Positions 1 to 6,304 of a DNA stretch of 6,682 nucleotides are shown here, piece by piece. The notes beneath the pieces were generated by a model that did no database searches, was not told the origin of the DNA, and was given only the letters and a program-made list of their open reading frames with translations. Numbering within the stretch: the first letter of the stretch is position 1; the number at the start of each line of letters is the position of its first letter. Made by a program: the position numbers and the translations under genes. Origin of the DNA: Casimicrobiaceae bacterium (GTDB lineage Bacteria; Pseudomonadota; Gammaproteobacteria; Burkholderiales; Casimicrobiaceae); assembly GCA_955652025.1 (NCBI GenBank), contig CATPAO010000335.1, forward strand, positions 1-6,682, written 5' to 3'.

Positions 1-274
1 CGGCGGAGATGACTTGCAATGCGTCAGCCATGACGACGTCGAATTGCCCGGCGGCCAGAAGCTGCAGGCCGTTGACCTGCGGGCCGCCAGACTTCAACGT
101 GACGTCGAGGCCGTACCGCTTGTAGGTGCCGTTCGCCTGCGCCTGGTAGTAGCCGCCATGCTCCGCTTCGGCGAGCCAGTCGGTCGAGAACGTGAGTTTG
201 TCTTGCGCGCCGGCAGTGGTGGCGGAGGCGCACAGGAACAGAACGAGGGCGAGGCGTGGCATGGCGCGAATCAT
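1..274 (-). CDS. NMT1/THI5-like ABC transporter solute-binding protein (N-terminal fragment)
   Basis: Only the first 91 codons are present; the gene runs off the left edge. It reads leftward from ATG 274, which has a good Shine-Dalgarno GGAG seven bases upstream; a second in-frame ATG at 262 is less well placed. Residues 1 to about 23 form a signal peptide: a short basic start, a hydrophobic core (LALVLFLCA) and an AGA-Q cleavage site, so the protein is predicted to be periplasmic. The mature start (KLTFSTDWLAEAEHGGYYQA) followed by YGLDVTLKSGGPQVNG and LLAAGQFDVVMADA is typical of the NMT1/THI5-like (SsuA/TauA/ThiY-type) binding proteins, which deliver pyrimidine precursors, sulfonates or other small solutes to an ABC importer. 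The ligand cannot be told from this fragment. The permease and ATPase genes would be expected beyond the left edge. It is divergent from the ada-alkA gene. Family assignment is firm, substrate unknown. Confidence 0.8.
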   Translation of the reverse strand, partial: MIRAMPRLALVLFLCASATTAGAQDKLTFSTDWLAEAEHGGYYQAQANGTYKRYGLDVTLKSGGPQVNGLQLLAAGQFDVVMADALQVISA

Positions 275-441
275 TGCAAGGCTCCGGAGTAGGGCATGGT
301 GACGCGAATACGCGCAACGCCGAGATTATGCGCAAGTTCCGGCGATCGTGGGTGCTCGCATACGCGACGGGCCCGCGCGGATCCGGATACCAGGTCCGAA
401 AACGGCGAGTATAAGGTCGGCCGGCGACGCATAATGCCGGC
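275..441. promoter_or_regulatory. divergent intergenic region between solute-binding protein and ada-alkA genes
   Basis: This 167-bp non-coding stretch must carry the promoters of both divergent genes. A TATAAG at 410-415 lies 26 bases before the ada-alkA ATG and is the best -10 candidate on the plus strand, though no good -35 is seen at 17-18 bp. On the minus strand a CATAAT (334-329 region, overlapping the direct repeat) could be a -10 for the binding-protein gene, again without a clear -35. The ada-alkA start lacks a recognisable Shine-Dalgarno. These promoter assignments are guesses by eye. Confidence 0.3.
307..335. repeat. imperfect direct repeat, candidate Ada/AraC-type operator
   Basis: AATACGCGCAA at 307-317 is repeated as ATTATGCGCAA at 325-335: 9 of 11 positions match, with 18 bp from start to start. 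Direct half-sites about two helical turns apart are the usual arrangement for AraC-family regulators, and the fused Ada protein encoded next door carries an AraC-type DNA-binding domain. The A/T-rich part plus GCAA is reminiscent of the E. coli Ada site (AAT, spacer, GCAA), but the spacer here is 4 rather than 6 bases. Binding is inferred, not shown. Confidence 0.3.
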
Positions 442-1878
442 ATGAACCTCGATGCCGACAGCTGTTACCGCGCACTTTCGACGCACGATTCCCGCTTCGA
501 CGGTCGTTTCTACGTCGGCGTTTCGTCGACCGGCATTTATTGCCGCCCAGTATGCACGGTGCGCACGCCGCGGCGCGAGAATTGCCATTTCTTCCCGAGC
601 GCGGCGGCCGCCGAAGTCGAAGGCTATCGGCCGTGCCTGCGCTGCCGCCCCGAACTCGCGCCGGGCAATGCGAGCGTCGATGCGACGGCGCGTCTCGCAC
701 AAGCGGCAGTCGATCTGATCGAGGGCGGCGCGCTCGAGGAGGCCGGGATCGACGATCTCGCTGCGCGTGTCGGCGTGACGGGGCGCCATTTGCGTCGCGT
801 CTTCCTCGCCGAGTTCGGTGTCGCGCCGGTCGAATACGCGCAAACGCAACGGTTGCTGCTGTCGAAGCGCCTGCTAACCGACACCGCGCTGCCGGTCACC
901 GAAATCGCGCTCGCAAGCGGGTTCCAAAGCTTGCGCCGCTTCAACGCGCTGTTCAAGACGCGCTACCGGATACCGCCGTCGCAATTGCGCAAGGCGGCGG
1001 CGCCCACCGCGCTGCCGGACAGCCTCGACTTTGAGCTCGCCTACCGGCCGCCGTACGCATTCGACGCGCTGCTCGAATTCTTGCGTGACCGCGCGATCGA
1101 CGGTGTCGAGCGCGTGACTGCCCAATCGTATTGGCGCACGCTCGCGTTCGAGCATCGCGGGGCGACGCACGCGGGTTGGATCGAAGTTCGCCGGACTCCG
1201 CGCAAGGCCGCGCTTGCCGTGTCACTGTCGGCGTCGTTTGCGCGCGTCGTCCCGCTCGTGCTCGGGCGCGTCAAGCATGCATTCGATCTCGCCTGCGATC
1301 CGGATGAAATCGCGGGTCGGTTGGGCGATCTGGCCGCCGCGCATCCGGGACTTCGCGTGCCGGGCACCTGCGACGGCTTCGAGCTCGCCGTGCGTGCGGT
1401 CGTCGGCCAACAGATCACAGTGCGTGCGGCGCGGACGTTGCTCGGACGTCTGGTGAACGCCGTCGGGACACCGTATGCGGTCGCACATAAAGGCGCGCCG
1501 GCGATGCTGTTTCCTACAGCGACACGGGTCGCCGCGTTGACGCAAAGCGAGATCGCGTGCCTCGGAATGCCGTCGTCGCGCGCGCGAACTTTGGTTGCGC
1601 TTGCCACCGCGGTCGCACGCGGCGACATCGATCTCGGTCCGGGCGGCGACGTCGACGCGACGATCGAGCGTCTGACGGCGTTGCCAGGCATCGGACCGTG
1701 GACCGCGAACTACATCGCGCTCCGCGCGCTCCGCTGGCCCGACGCATTTCTTGAGAATGATCTGGTCGTCCTCAAAGCGATGAAAGAGACGCGCCCGGCG
1801 CGCGCGCTCGCGCGTAGCGAGGCCTGGCGTCCGTGGCGCGCGTATGCCGTCATGCACTTATGGAAAGGAATGTCATGA
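442..1878 (+). CDS. alkA: Ada-AraC-AlkA fusion: methyl-sensing regulator and DNA-3-methyladenine glycosylase II
   Basis: This 478-residue protein combines three parts. Residues 1-75 are the Ada zinc domain: C34, C38, C65 and C68 have exactly the 4/27/3 spacing of E. coli Ada C38/C42/C69/C72, so C34 should be the methyl-phosphotriester acceptor. Residues 80-185 are an AraC-type domain with two helix-turn-helix units (about 103-121 and 152-170). Residues 194-300 match the AlkA N-terminal domain (YRPPY motif at 201-205). Residues 310-470 are the HhH-GPD glycosylase domain, with VVGQQIT at 320-326, the hairpin LPGIGPWTANY at 414-424 and a catalytic aspartate at D440, equivalent to AlkA D238. Here the usual PDD reads END but the second Asp is kept. 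The enzyme excises 3-methyladenine and related alkylated bases, and the Ada part probably activates its own operon after methylation. Length is normal for such fusions. ATG 442 is the first start in frame with the full Ada domain; no clear ribosome site precedes it. It overlaps ogt by 4 bp. Confidence 0.93.
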   Translation: MNLDADSCYRALSTHDSRFDGRFYVGVSSTGIYCRPVCTVRTPRRENCHFFPSAAAAEVEGYRPCLRCRPELAPGNASVDATARLAQAAVDLIEGGALEEAGIDDLAARVGVTGRHLRRVFLAEFGVAPVEYAQTQRLLLSKRLLTDTALPVTEIALASGFQSLRRFNALFKTRYRIPPSQLRKAAAPTALPDSLDFELAYRPPYAFDALLEFLRDRAIDGVERVTAQSYWRTLAFEHRGATHAGWIEVRRTPRKAALAVSLSASFARVVPLVLGRVKHAFDLACDPDEIAGRLGDLAAAHPGLRVPGTCDGFELAVRAVVGQQITVRAARTLLGRLVNAVGTPYAVAHKGAPAMLFPTATRVAALTQSEIACLGMPSSRARTLVALATAVARGDIDLGPGGDVDATIERLTALPGIGPWTANYIALRALRWPDAFLENDLVVLKAMKETRPARALARSEAWRPWRAYAVMHLWKGMS

Positions 1879-2387
1879 AAACGTCGATTGTGCTTCACCG
1901 GATGTCGAGTCCGCTCGGCAACATGCTGCTGGCCGCGGCCGGCGGCGCGCTGTGCGGTATCTATTTCGCCGGCCAGAAGCACCTGCCGGCCGACCTGCCG
2001 ACGTGGCGCGAAGACGACCGCCTGCCGGCTTTTGCGGCCGCGCGGGCGCAGCTCGCCGAATATTTCGCCGGAACGCGCGCGCAATTCACGCTGCCGCTCG
2101 CACCGTCGGGAACGGTGTTCCAGCGCGCCGTGTGGAACGCCATCGCCATGGTTCCGTTCGGCGCGACGATCACCTATGCCGAGCTCGCCGCGCGCGCGGG
2201 CCATCCGGGTAGCGCGCGCGCAGCGGGCGCCGCGACCGGACGCAATCCGCTGTCGATCGTCGTGCCCTGCCATCGCATCATCGGCGCAGACGGCTCGCTC
2301 ACCGGGTATGCGGGCGGAGTCGAGCGCAAGAGCGCGTTGCTCGCGTTGGAGCGTGCGGCGCCTGCGATCGCGCGGCGTGCGGCTTGA
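1875..2387 (+). CDS. ogt: methylated-DNA--protein-cysteine S-methyltransferase (O6-alkylguanine-DNA alkyltransferase)
   Basis: The product is 170 residues, nearly the length of E. coli Ogt (171). It transfers the alkyl group from O6-alkylguanine (and O4-alkylthymine) in DNA to its own cysteine in a suicide reaction. The signature VVPCHRII places the acceptor at C132. Upstream, VFQRAVWNAI, the VPFGATITYAELA segment and GSARAAGAATGRNP form the DNA-binding helix-turn-helix with its arginine finger; GYAGGVERKSALLALE closes the domain. A small N-terminal ribonuclease-like domain occupies about residues 1-80. ATG 1875 is chosen because it forms an ATGA overlap with the ada-alkA stop and has AAAGGA five bases upstream; an in-frame extension to 1833 lies inside ada-alkA and adds no conserved sequence. 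The overlap implies translational coupling. Since the neighbouring fusion lacks the Ada C-terminal methyltransferase half, this protein supplies that activity. Confidence 0.94.
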   Translation: MKTSIVLHRMSSPLGNMLLAAAGGALCGIYFAGQKHLPADLPTWREDDRLPAFAAARAQLAEYFAGTRAQFTLPLAPSGTVFQRAVWNAIAMVPFGATITYAELAARAGHPGSARAAGAATGRNPLSIVVPCHRIIGADGSLTGYAGGVERKSALLALERAAPAIARRAA

Positions 2388-2388
2388 T

Positions 2389-3111
2389 ATGCGTCGGGCC
2401 GACATCGTACGGCTCGCCGCGCTGACGACGATCTGGAGTCTGTCGTTCGTGTTCCTGCGCGTGCTCGTGCCCACGCTCGGGCCCGTGTGGACGTCGATGC
2501 TGCGTACGTCGATCGCCGGCGTTGCGCTCGTCGTCTGGTTTGCGATTGTGCGACTCGACGCCGACGTCAAGTGCCACTGGCGCGCGTACCTGTTCGTCGG
2601 CGTGCTGAACTCCGCGCTGCCGTTCCTCCTGTTCGCGTACGCGGCGCTGCATCTTCCGGCATCCTATTTGGTGACGCTCAACGCGGCGACCCCGATGTTC
2701 GGTGCGCTCGCCGCCGCCGCGTGGCTTGCCGAGTCGTTGACGCCGACCAAGCTCGGTGGGCTCCTGGCGGGTGCGGCGGGTGTCGCGCTGGTGAGTCGCG
2801 CCGGGCCGATCGCACCGGACGCCGCGTTCGCGCCGGCACCGCAGTCGATCGGTCCCGTCGACATCGCCAACATGCTCGCGCTGTCGCTTCTGGGCAGCGC
2901 GGTGGCGTACCTGCTGTACTTCCGGTTGATCGCGGACGTCGGCCCGACGCGCGCGATGACGGTCACGTTCCTGATGCCGGCGCTCGGCATTGTGTGGGGC
3001 GTGATATTCCTCGGCGAGACGGTCACGCTGCCGATGCTGGCCGGCGCGGCGCTGATTGTCGCGGGGACGGCGGCCGTGCTGCGTCCGCCGCGCATGGCAC
3101 GAACCGCGTAA
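2389..3111 (+). CDS. EamA/DMT-family transporter, short form apparently lacking two membrane helices
   Basis: This is a 240-residue integral inner-membrane protein of the drug/metabolite transporter (EamA, RhaT-like) superfamily; substrate unknown. About eight hydrophobic segments are visible: 7-27, 33-55, 66-87, 90-114, 121-137, 161-183, 189-209 and 214-231. The first EamA repeat (TM1-5) is complete, including the N98-AATP-M103 segment and the ESLTPTKLGG boundary at 115-124. The C-terminal YLLYFRLIADVGPTRA at 174-189 and the FLGETVT segment at 207-213 match the end of the second repeat. Between F147 and A148-P-A-P, however, the start of repeat two is missing: typical members have 290-300 residues and ten helices. 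The reading frame stays open and codon use is unchanged, so this looks like an in-frame deletion, not a frameshift. ATG 2389 lies one base after the ogt stop (TGATATG), with no Shine-Dalgarno of its own, which suggests coupled translation. It may be non-functional. Confidence 0.85.
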   Translation: MRRADIVRLAALTTIWSLSFVFLRVLVPTLGPVWTSMLRTSIAGVALVVWFAIVRLDADVKCHWRAYLFVGVLNSALPFLLFAYAALHLPASYLVTLNAATPMFGALAAAAWLAESLTPTKLGGLLAGAAGVALVSRAGPIAPDAAFAPAPQSIGPVDIANMLALSLLGSAVAYLLYFRLIADVGPTRAMTVTFLMPALGIVWGVIFLGETVTLPMLAGAALIVAGTAAVLRPPRMARTA

Positions 3112-3154
3112 CGCCTCTTGGCATCGGCATGCAGTTCGGCCATAGTCGGACTGT

Positions 3155-4075
3155 ATGCCGATCGACCCCGAGCTTGCTGCCTACAACGAGCGCGTCGCGC
3201 GGGAATTACCGCTGCCCGCGCAACTCGACGTCGCTGCGCGACGGACGCGAATGGAAGCGATCGCGGAGCGCTTTCCCGCACCGGCGGATCGCATCGCCCG
3301 ACGCGATCATTGGATCGCGCTACCCGGGCGTGAGATTCTCGTTCGCATCTATCGTCCCGCGCCGGGCACGCTTCCGGTGCTCGTCTACTTTCACGGCGGC
3401 GGGTGGATCGCCGGCAGCGTGTCCACGCACGACGGCGCGTGCGCCGCGCTCGCGGACGATGCGCGGATCGTCGTGGCGAGCGTCCATTACCGGCGACCGC
3501 CGGAGAACCCGTTTCCCGCGCCGAACGACGATGCCTATGCGGCGTGCGAATGGGTCGCGGTCAACGCGAAAATGCTGGATATCGACCCGACGCGGCTGGC
3601 GGTGGGCGGCGACAGCTCCGGTGCGCATCTTGCAGCAAGCGTGACATTGGAGGCACGCGAGCGTCGCCGGCCGGCGATCGCGTTTCAGTTATTGGTCTAT
3701 CCGGTCATCGCGCCCGAATTCGAGACCGCAAGTTACCTGCGCCATGCGGTGACTCCGTCACTCACGCGCGCCGACATGATCGAATATTGGCGCCACTACC
3801 TCCGCGATCTCTCCACGCGCGACCCGCGCGCGGTGCCGCTGCGCGCGGCCACGCACGCGGGGCTGCCGCGTGCGCACGTCGTCGTCGCCGCACTCGATCC
3901 GTTGCGCGACGAAGGCGCCCGCTATGCGGAGGTCTTGACGCAGGCCGGGGTCGCAACGACTTGCGTCGAGACGCCGACGTTGACGCACGGTTTTGTGCGG
4001 GCTGCCCCATTCGTTGCCGCGGCGCGGGAGGCGCAACGGGCGTTCGGCCGCGCGACCGGCGCCGCCTTCGTATAG
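3155..4075 (+). CDS. alpha/beta hydrolase, hormone-sensitive-lipase (family IV) type esterase
   Basis: The 306-residue protein has the normal length of bacterial HSL-type carboxylesterases. The oxyanion-hole motif HGGGW is at 80-84. The nucleophile elbow G152-D-S154-S-G156 gives the catalytic serine S154, D248 in DPLRDEG is the acid, and H278 in THGF is the base. An N-terminal cap region (about 1-50) precedes the core. There is no signal peptide, so it should act in the cytoplasm on short-chain or aromatic esters; the true substrate is unknown. The segment normally reading DYRLAPEH is H111-Y-R-R-P-P-E-N here, so its first Asp is replaced by His, although E117 is kept. The gene follows the transporter by 43 bp and may be cotranscribed. 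The start ATG 3155 has no strong ribosome site, but the conserved N-terminal pattern supports it. Confidence 0.9.
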   Translation: MPIDPELAAYNERVARELPLPAQLDVAARRTRMEAIAERFPAPADRIARRDHWIALPGREILVRIYRPAPGTLPVLVYFHGGGWIAGSVSTHDGACAALADDARIVVASVHYRRPPENPFPAPNDDAYAACEWVAVNAKMLDIDPTRLAVGGDSSGAHLAASVTLEARERRRPAIAFQLLVYPVIAPEFETASYLRHAVTPSLTRADMIEYWRHYLRDLSTRDPRAVPLRAATHAGLPRAHVVVAALDPLRDEGARYAEVLTQAGVATTCVETPTLTHGFVRAAPFVAAAREAQRAFGRATGAAFV

Positions 4076-4082
4076 TGGCCGC

Positions 4083-4181
4083 ATGATGCCTTCGGCGCTC
4101 GCGCGAATCCTGTTGGGCGTCATCGCCGCGTTGGGCGGGCCGGCTCTCCCCGCCGCTGCGGAGTCCGCTGTCGCGCATTAG
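4083..4181 (+). CDS. possible 32-residue signal-peptide-like small ORF
   Basis: ATG 4083 (followed by a second ATG at 4086) opens 32 codons ending at TAG 4179-4181. It lies 7 bp after the esterase stop and 6 bp before the aldehyde dehydrogenase start. The translation has an arginine near the start, a hydrophobic stretch (ILLGVIAALGG), and a small-residue region ending PAAAES, which looks like a signal peptidase I site, leaving only about six residues of mature protein. Roughly four fifths of its third codon positions are G or C, as in neighbouring genes. It could be a leader ORF coupled to the dehydrogenase, a very small exported peptide, the remnant 5' end of a deleted secreted-protein gene, or chance. 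No homologue is recognised and no good ribosome site is seen. Confidence 0.35.
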   Translation: MMPSALARILLGVIAALGGPALPAAAESAVAH

Positions 4182-4187
4182 ACGAGG

Positions 4188-5615
4188 ATGAACGCGCCGG
4201 CCGATCCTTCGCGGGCAACGCCGGTCGTCGACGCCGAGCGGCTATTCGCGTCACAACGTGCGGCGTTCGAGTGCGAGCGTTACCCGACGTACGCGGCGCG
4301 GCGCGACCGGCTGTCGCGGCTGCTCGACCTCGTCGACCAGCACCAAAAAGAACTGTGCGCCGCGGTCGACCGCGATTTCGGTCACCGATCGACGCACGAG
4401 ACGCGGCTCACCGAGTTGTACGTCGTGACGGCCGAGGCGCGCCATGCAATGCACAATTTGCGGCGCTGGATGCGTTCCCGCCGCGTGGCGACGCCGCTTA
4501 AACTGCTGCCGGGATCGTCGCGCGTCGTCCGGCAGCCGCTCGGCGTGGCCGGCGTCATCAGTCCTTGGAATTATCCGGTGCAACTCGCGCTCGCGCCGGT
4601 GGTCGGCGCGCTTGCCGCGGGGAACCGGGTGATGCTCAAGCCGTCGGAGCTGACGCCGGCGACGTCCGCGCTGTTGCAACAATTGGTGGGCGCCGCCTTT
4701 CGCGCGGACGAGTTCGCGGTCGTGACCGGAGACGCGGACGTCGGTGCGGCGTTCGCGCGTCTGCCGTTCGATCACCTGTTCTTCACCGGCTCGACTGCGG
4801 TCGGTCGCAAGATCGCGCTCGCGGCGGCGGCAAACTTGACACCCGTCACGCTCGAGCTGGGCGGGAAGTCACCCGCGCTGATCGACGCCGACGCCGACTT
4901 TGCGCTCGCGGCGCCGCGTCTTGCGGTCGGCAAGTTCCTGAATGCGGGCCAGACGTGCATCGCGCCGGACTACGCGCTCGTGCCGGCCGATCGCGTCGAC
5001 GCGTTCGTCGCCGCGATCGGCGCCGCCGTCGCGCGTCTGTACCCGTCGTTCGCGGCGAACCCCGATTACACGACGATCGTCAACGACCGGCATTACGCGC
5101 GGCTTGCGCATCTCATCGACGACGCGCGCACCAAGGGCGCACGAATCGTCACGCTGGGTCCGGCGGATGCGACGACGCGTGCGCTCGGTCCGGTGCTCGT
5201 CGTCGGCGCGACGGCCGACATGGCGATCATGCGCGAGGAGATCTTCGGCCCGTTGCTGCCGATCGAGACGTACGCGACTCTCGACGACGCGATCGCGACG
5301 ATCAACGCGCGGCCGCACCCGCTCGCCTTATATTTTTTCGGCGGCGACGCGGCGCGACGCGAGCGCGTGCTGCGCGAGACGCTGGCGGGCGGCGTGACTG
5401 TCAACGATACACTGTGGCATTTCGTGCACGAGGGTTTGCCGTTCGGCGGCGTCGGCGCGTCCGGCAGCGGCGCCTATCATGGCGAACGGAGCTTTGTCAC
5501 ATTTAGCCACGAGAAATCGGTCTTCACGCAATCGCGCGCATCGGCCGCGAAATTGTTGTATCCGCCGTACGGCAAGACGTTCGAGCGGATGCTTGCGCTG
5601 CTAAGGAGCCTCTAA
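4188..5615 (+). CDS. calB: coniferyl aldehyde dehydrogenase-like NAD(P)-dependent aldehyde dehydrogenase
   Basis: This 475-residue ALDH-superfamily enzyme (class 3-like) oxidises an aldehyde to its acid with NAD(P)+. SPWNYPVQL at 125-133 includes the oxyanion asparagine N128. MLKPSELTPATS and FFTGSTAVG are the cofactor-binding segments. E223 in LELGGKSP is the general base, and C257 in GQTCIAPDY is the catalytic thiol. EEIFGPLLPI, VNDTLWHFVHEGLPFGGVG and GAYHGERSF complete the fold, and the C-terminal PPYGKTFERML is the tail seen in CalB-type enzymes. By recall it resembles Pseudomonas CalB, which converts coniferyl aldehyde to ferulate, along its whole length; the true substrate may be another aromatic or aliphatic aldehyde. 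No signal peptide is present. ATG 4188 directly follows GAGG with no spacer, an unusual ribosome site, so translation may depend on coupling to the small ORF stop six bases upstream. No other lignin-related gene is in view. Confidence 0.88.
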   Translation: MNAPADPSRATPVVDAERLFASQRAAFECERYPTYAARRDRLSRLLDLVDQHQKELCAAVDRDFGHRSTHETRLTELYVVTAEARHAMHNLRRWMRSRRVATPLKLLPGSSRVVRQPLGVAGVISPWNYPVQLALAPVVGALAAGNRVMLKPSELTPATSALLQQLVGAAFRADEFAVVTGDADVGAAFARLPFDHLFFTGSTAVGRKIALAAAANLTPVTLELGGKSPALIDADADFALAAPRLAVGKFLNAGQTCIAPDYALVPADRVDAFVAAIGAAVARLYPSFAANPDYTTIVNDRHYARLAHLIDDARTKGARIVTLGPADATTRALGPVLVVGATADMAIMREEIFGPLLPIETYATLDDAIATINARPHPLALYFFGGDAARRERVLRETLAGGVTVNDTLWHFVHEGLPFGGVGASGSGAYHGERSFVTFSHEKSVFTQSRASAAKLLYPPYGKTFERMLALLRSL

Positions 5616-5620
5616 GCAAG

Positions 5621-5639
5621 CCCGACGCGGCGCGACGGG
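5621..5639. terminator. possible GC-rich hairpin after calB
   Basis: Six bases after the calB stop lies an inverted repeat: CCCG at 5621-5624 pairs with CGGG at 5636-5639 and CGC at 5626-5628 with GCG at 5632-5634. There is one A-A mismatch and a three-base loop. No T-tract follows on either strand, so intrinsic termination is doubtful. It sits in the 85-bp gap between two convergent genes, where a terminator would be expected. Confidence 0.3.
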
Positions 5640-5700
5640 TCGCTGGCCGGGGATGGATGGCGCGAAGCGGCTGTGGGGATAATCGGCAGCACGCATTGAT

Positions 5701-6291
5701 CTACTGCGGCGGCCGGACGCCATCCTTGCTGACCTGGATACGCGGCGCCGTCATCGTGCCGTCCGCGCCGACTTGCGCGCCCGCGAAAATGTATTCGCCG
5801 GGCTTGAGGTCGGCACGCGTGCCGGGTTCCGCGCGCACGAGCGCCGCGCTCTCGGGAACGGCGATCGTCTGGGAGCCGCCCTTGTATTGGAGCGTCAATT
5901 GACGCCTGCCGGTGGCGGTGACGATCGAGCCTACGTTGGCGTTGGTCATCATCGACCCTGGCTGGAGATCCCACGGGATGTGGCCCTCCGGCACGGTCGG
6001 TGGGAGGTAATGCACTTCGAGCGCCGTCAGCGTTCCGTCGGTGCCGAGCACGGTGGTGGCCCCGACGTAGTCGCCCTTTTTGATGTCCTCGAACTTGATG
6101 GCCTTGGCGACGGCGACCGAGACGTTGTCCGGAAGCGCGAGCTTCAAATCGCGCCCGTCGCGCGATTTCACCGCCATCACAGTGCCGTCGATCGAGGTGA
6201 TCGTTCCGCGCACGCAGACGTTGGTTTGGGCGTCGGCGGCGCCGGCGACCACGCACGCGACGAGCATCAGCAGGATCTTGAATTTCGACAT
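5701..6291 (-). CDS. exported hypothetical protein with two tandem DUF5666-like modules
   Basis: The gene reads leftward from ATG 6291, which has TTGGAG six bases upstream; a longer reading from a TTG at 6372 would overlap the guaD stop and is less likely. The product has 196 residues. Residues 1-21 form a signal peptide (hydrophobic ILLMLVACVVAG, cleavage ADA-Q), so it is predicted to be periplasmic or secreted. The mature part contains two copies of a beta-rich module, about 29-94 and 121-187, which align without gaps at an offset of 92 residues. Shared positions include G29/G121, G36/G128, P54/P146, the D-[IL]-K-x-G-[DE]-Y segment (69-75/161-167) and DGT-x-TA (85-90/177-182). A linker with EGHIPWDLQPGSMMTNA joins them. 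Similar proteins are often listed as DUF5666 or, misleadingly, as metal ABC transporter permease; it has no permease helices beyond the signal. Function is unknown. It lies 77 bp downstream of guaD on the same strand. Confidence 0.86.
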   Translation of the reverse strand: MSKFKILLMLVACVVAGAADAQTNVCVRGTITSIDGTVMAVKSRDGRDLKLALPDNVSVAVAKAIKFEDIKKGDYVGATTVLGTDGTLTALEVHYLPPTVPEGHIPWDLQPGSMMTNANVGSIVTATGRRQLTLQYKGGSQTIAVPESAALVRAEPGTRADLKPGEYIFAGAQVGADGTMTAPRIQVSKDGVRPPQ

Positions 6292-6304
6292 CGGTTTCTC
6301 CAAG

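Noticed and set aside
24..443. Minus-strand open frame across the left edge and divergent region
   Set aside because: A different minus-strand frame beginning at 274 has a ribosome site, signal peptide and solute-binding protein motifs; this frame is Arg/Pro-rich and lacks them.
1741..1770. Loss of the AlkA catalytic aspartate, since the PDD motif reads END
   Set aside because: The second Asp, which is the catalytic one (AlkA D238), is retained as D440; only the two preceding positions differ.
1833..1874. N-terminal extension of Ogt from an upstream in-frame start
   Set aside because: The extra 14 residues overlap ada-alkA further, have no family similarity, and ATG 1875 has a better ribosome site and the ATGA overlap.
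1710..2570. Long open frame on the minus strand (286 codons) opposite ogt and the transporter
   Set aside because: It lies antisense to two well-supported genes, is rich in Arg and Ser as expected for shadow frames in GC-rich DNA, and shows no recognisable domain.
2487..3644. Long plus-strand open frame (385 codons) across transporter and esterase
   Set aside because: It is an out-of-frame Arg-rich translation of two genes with clear family motifs in other frames; no motif of its own.
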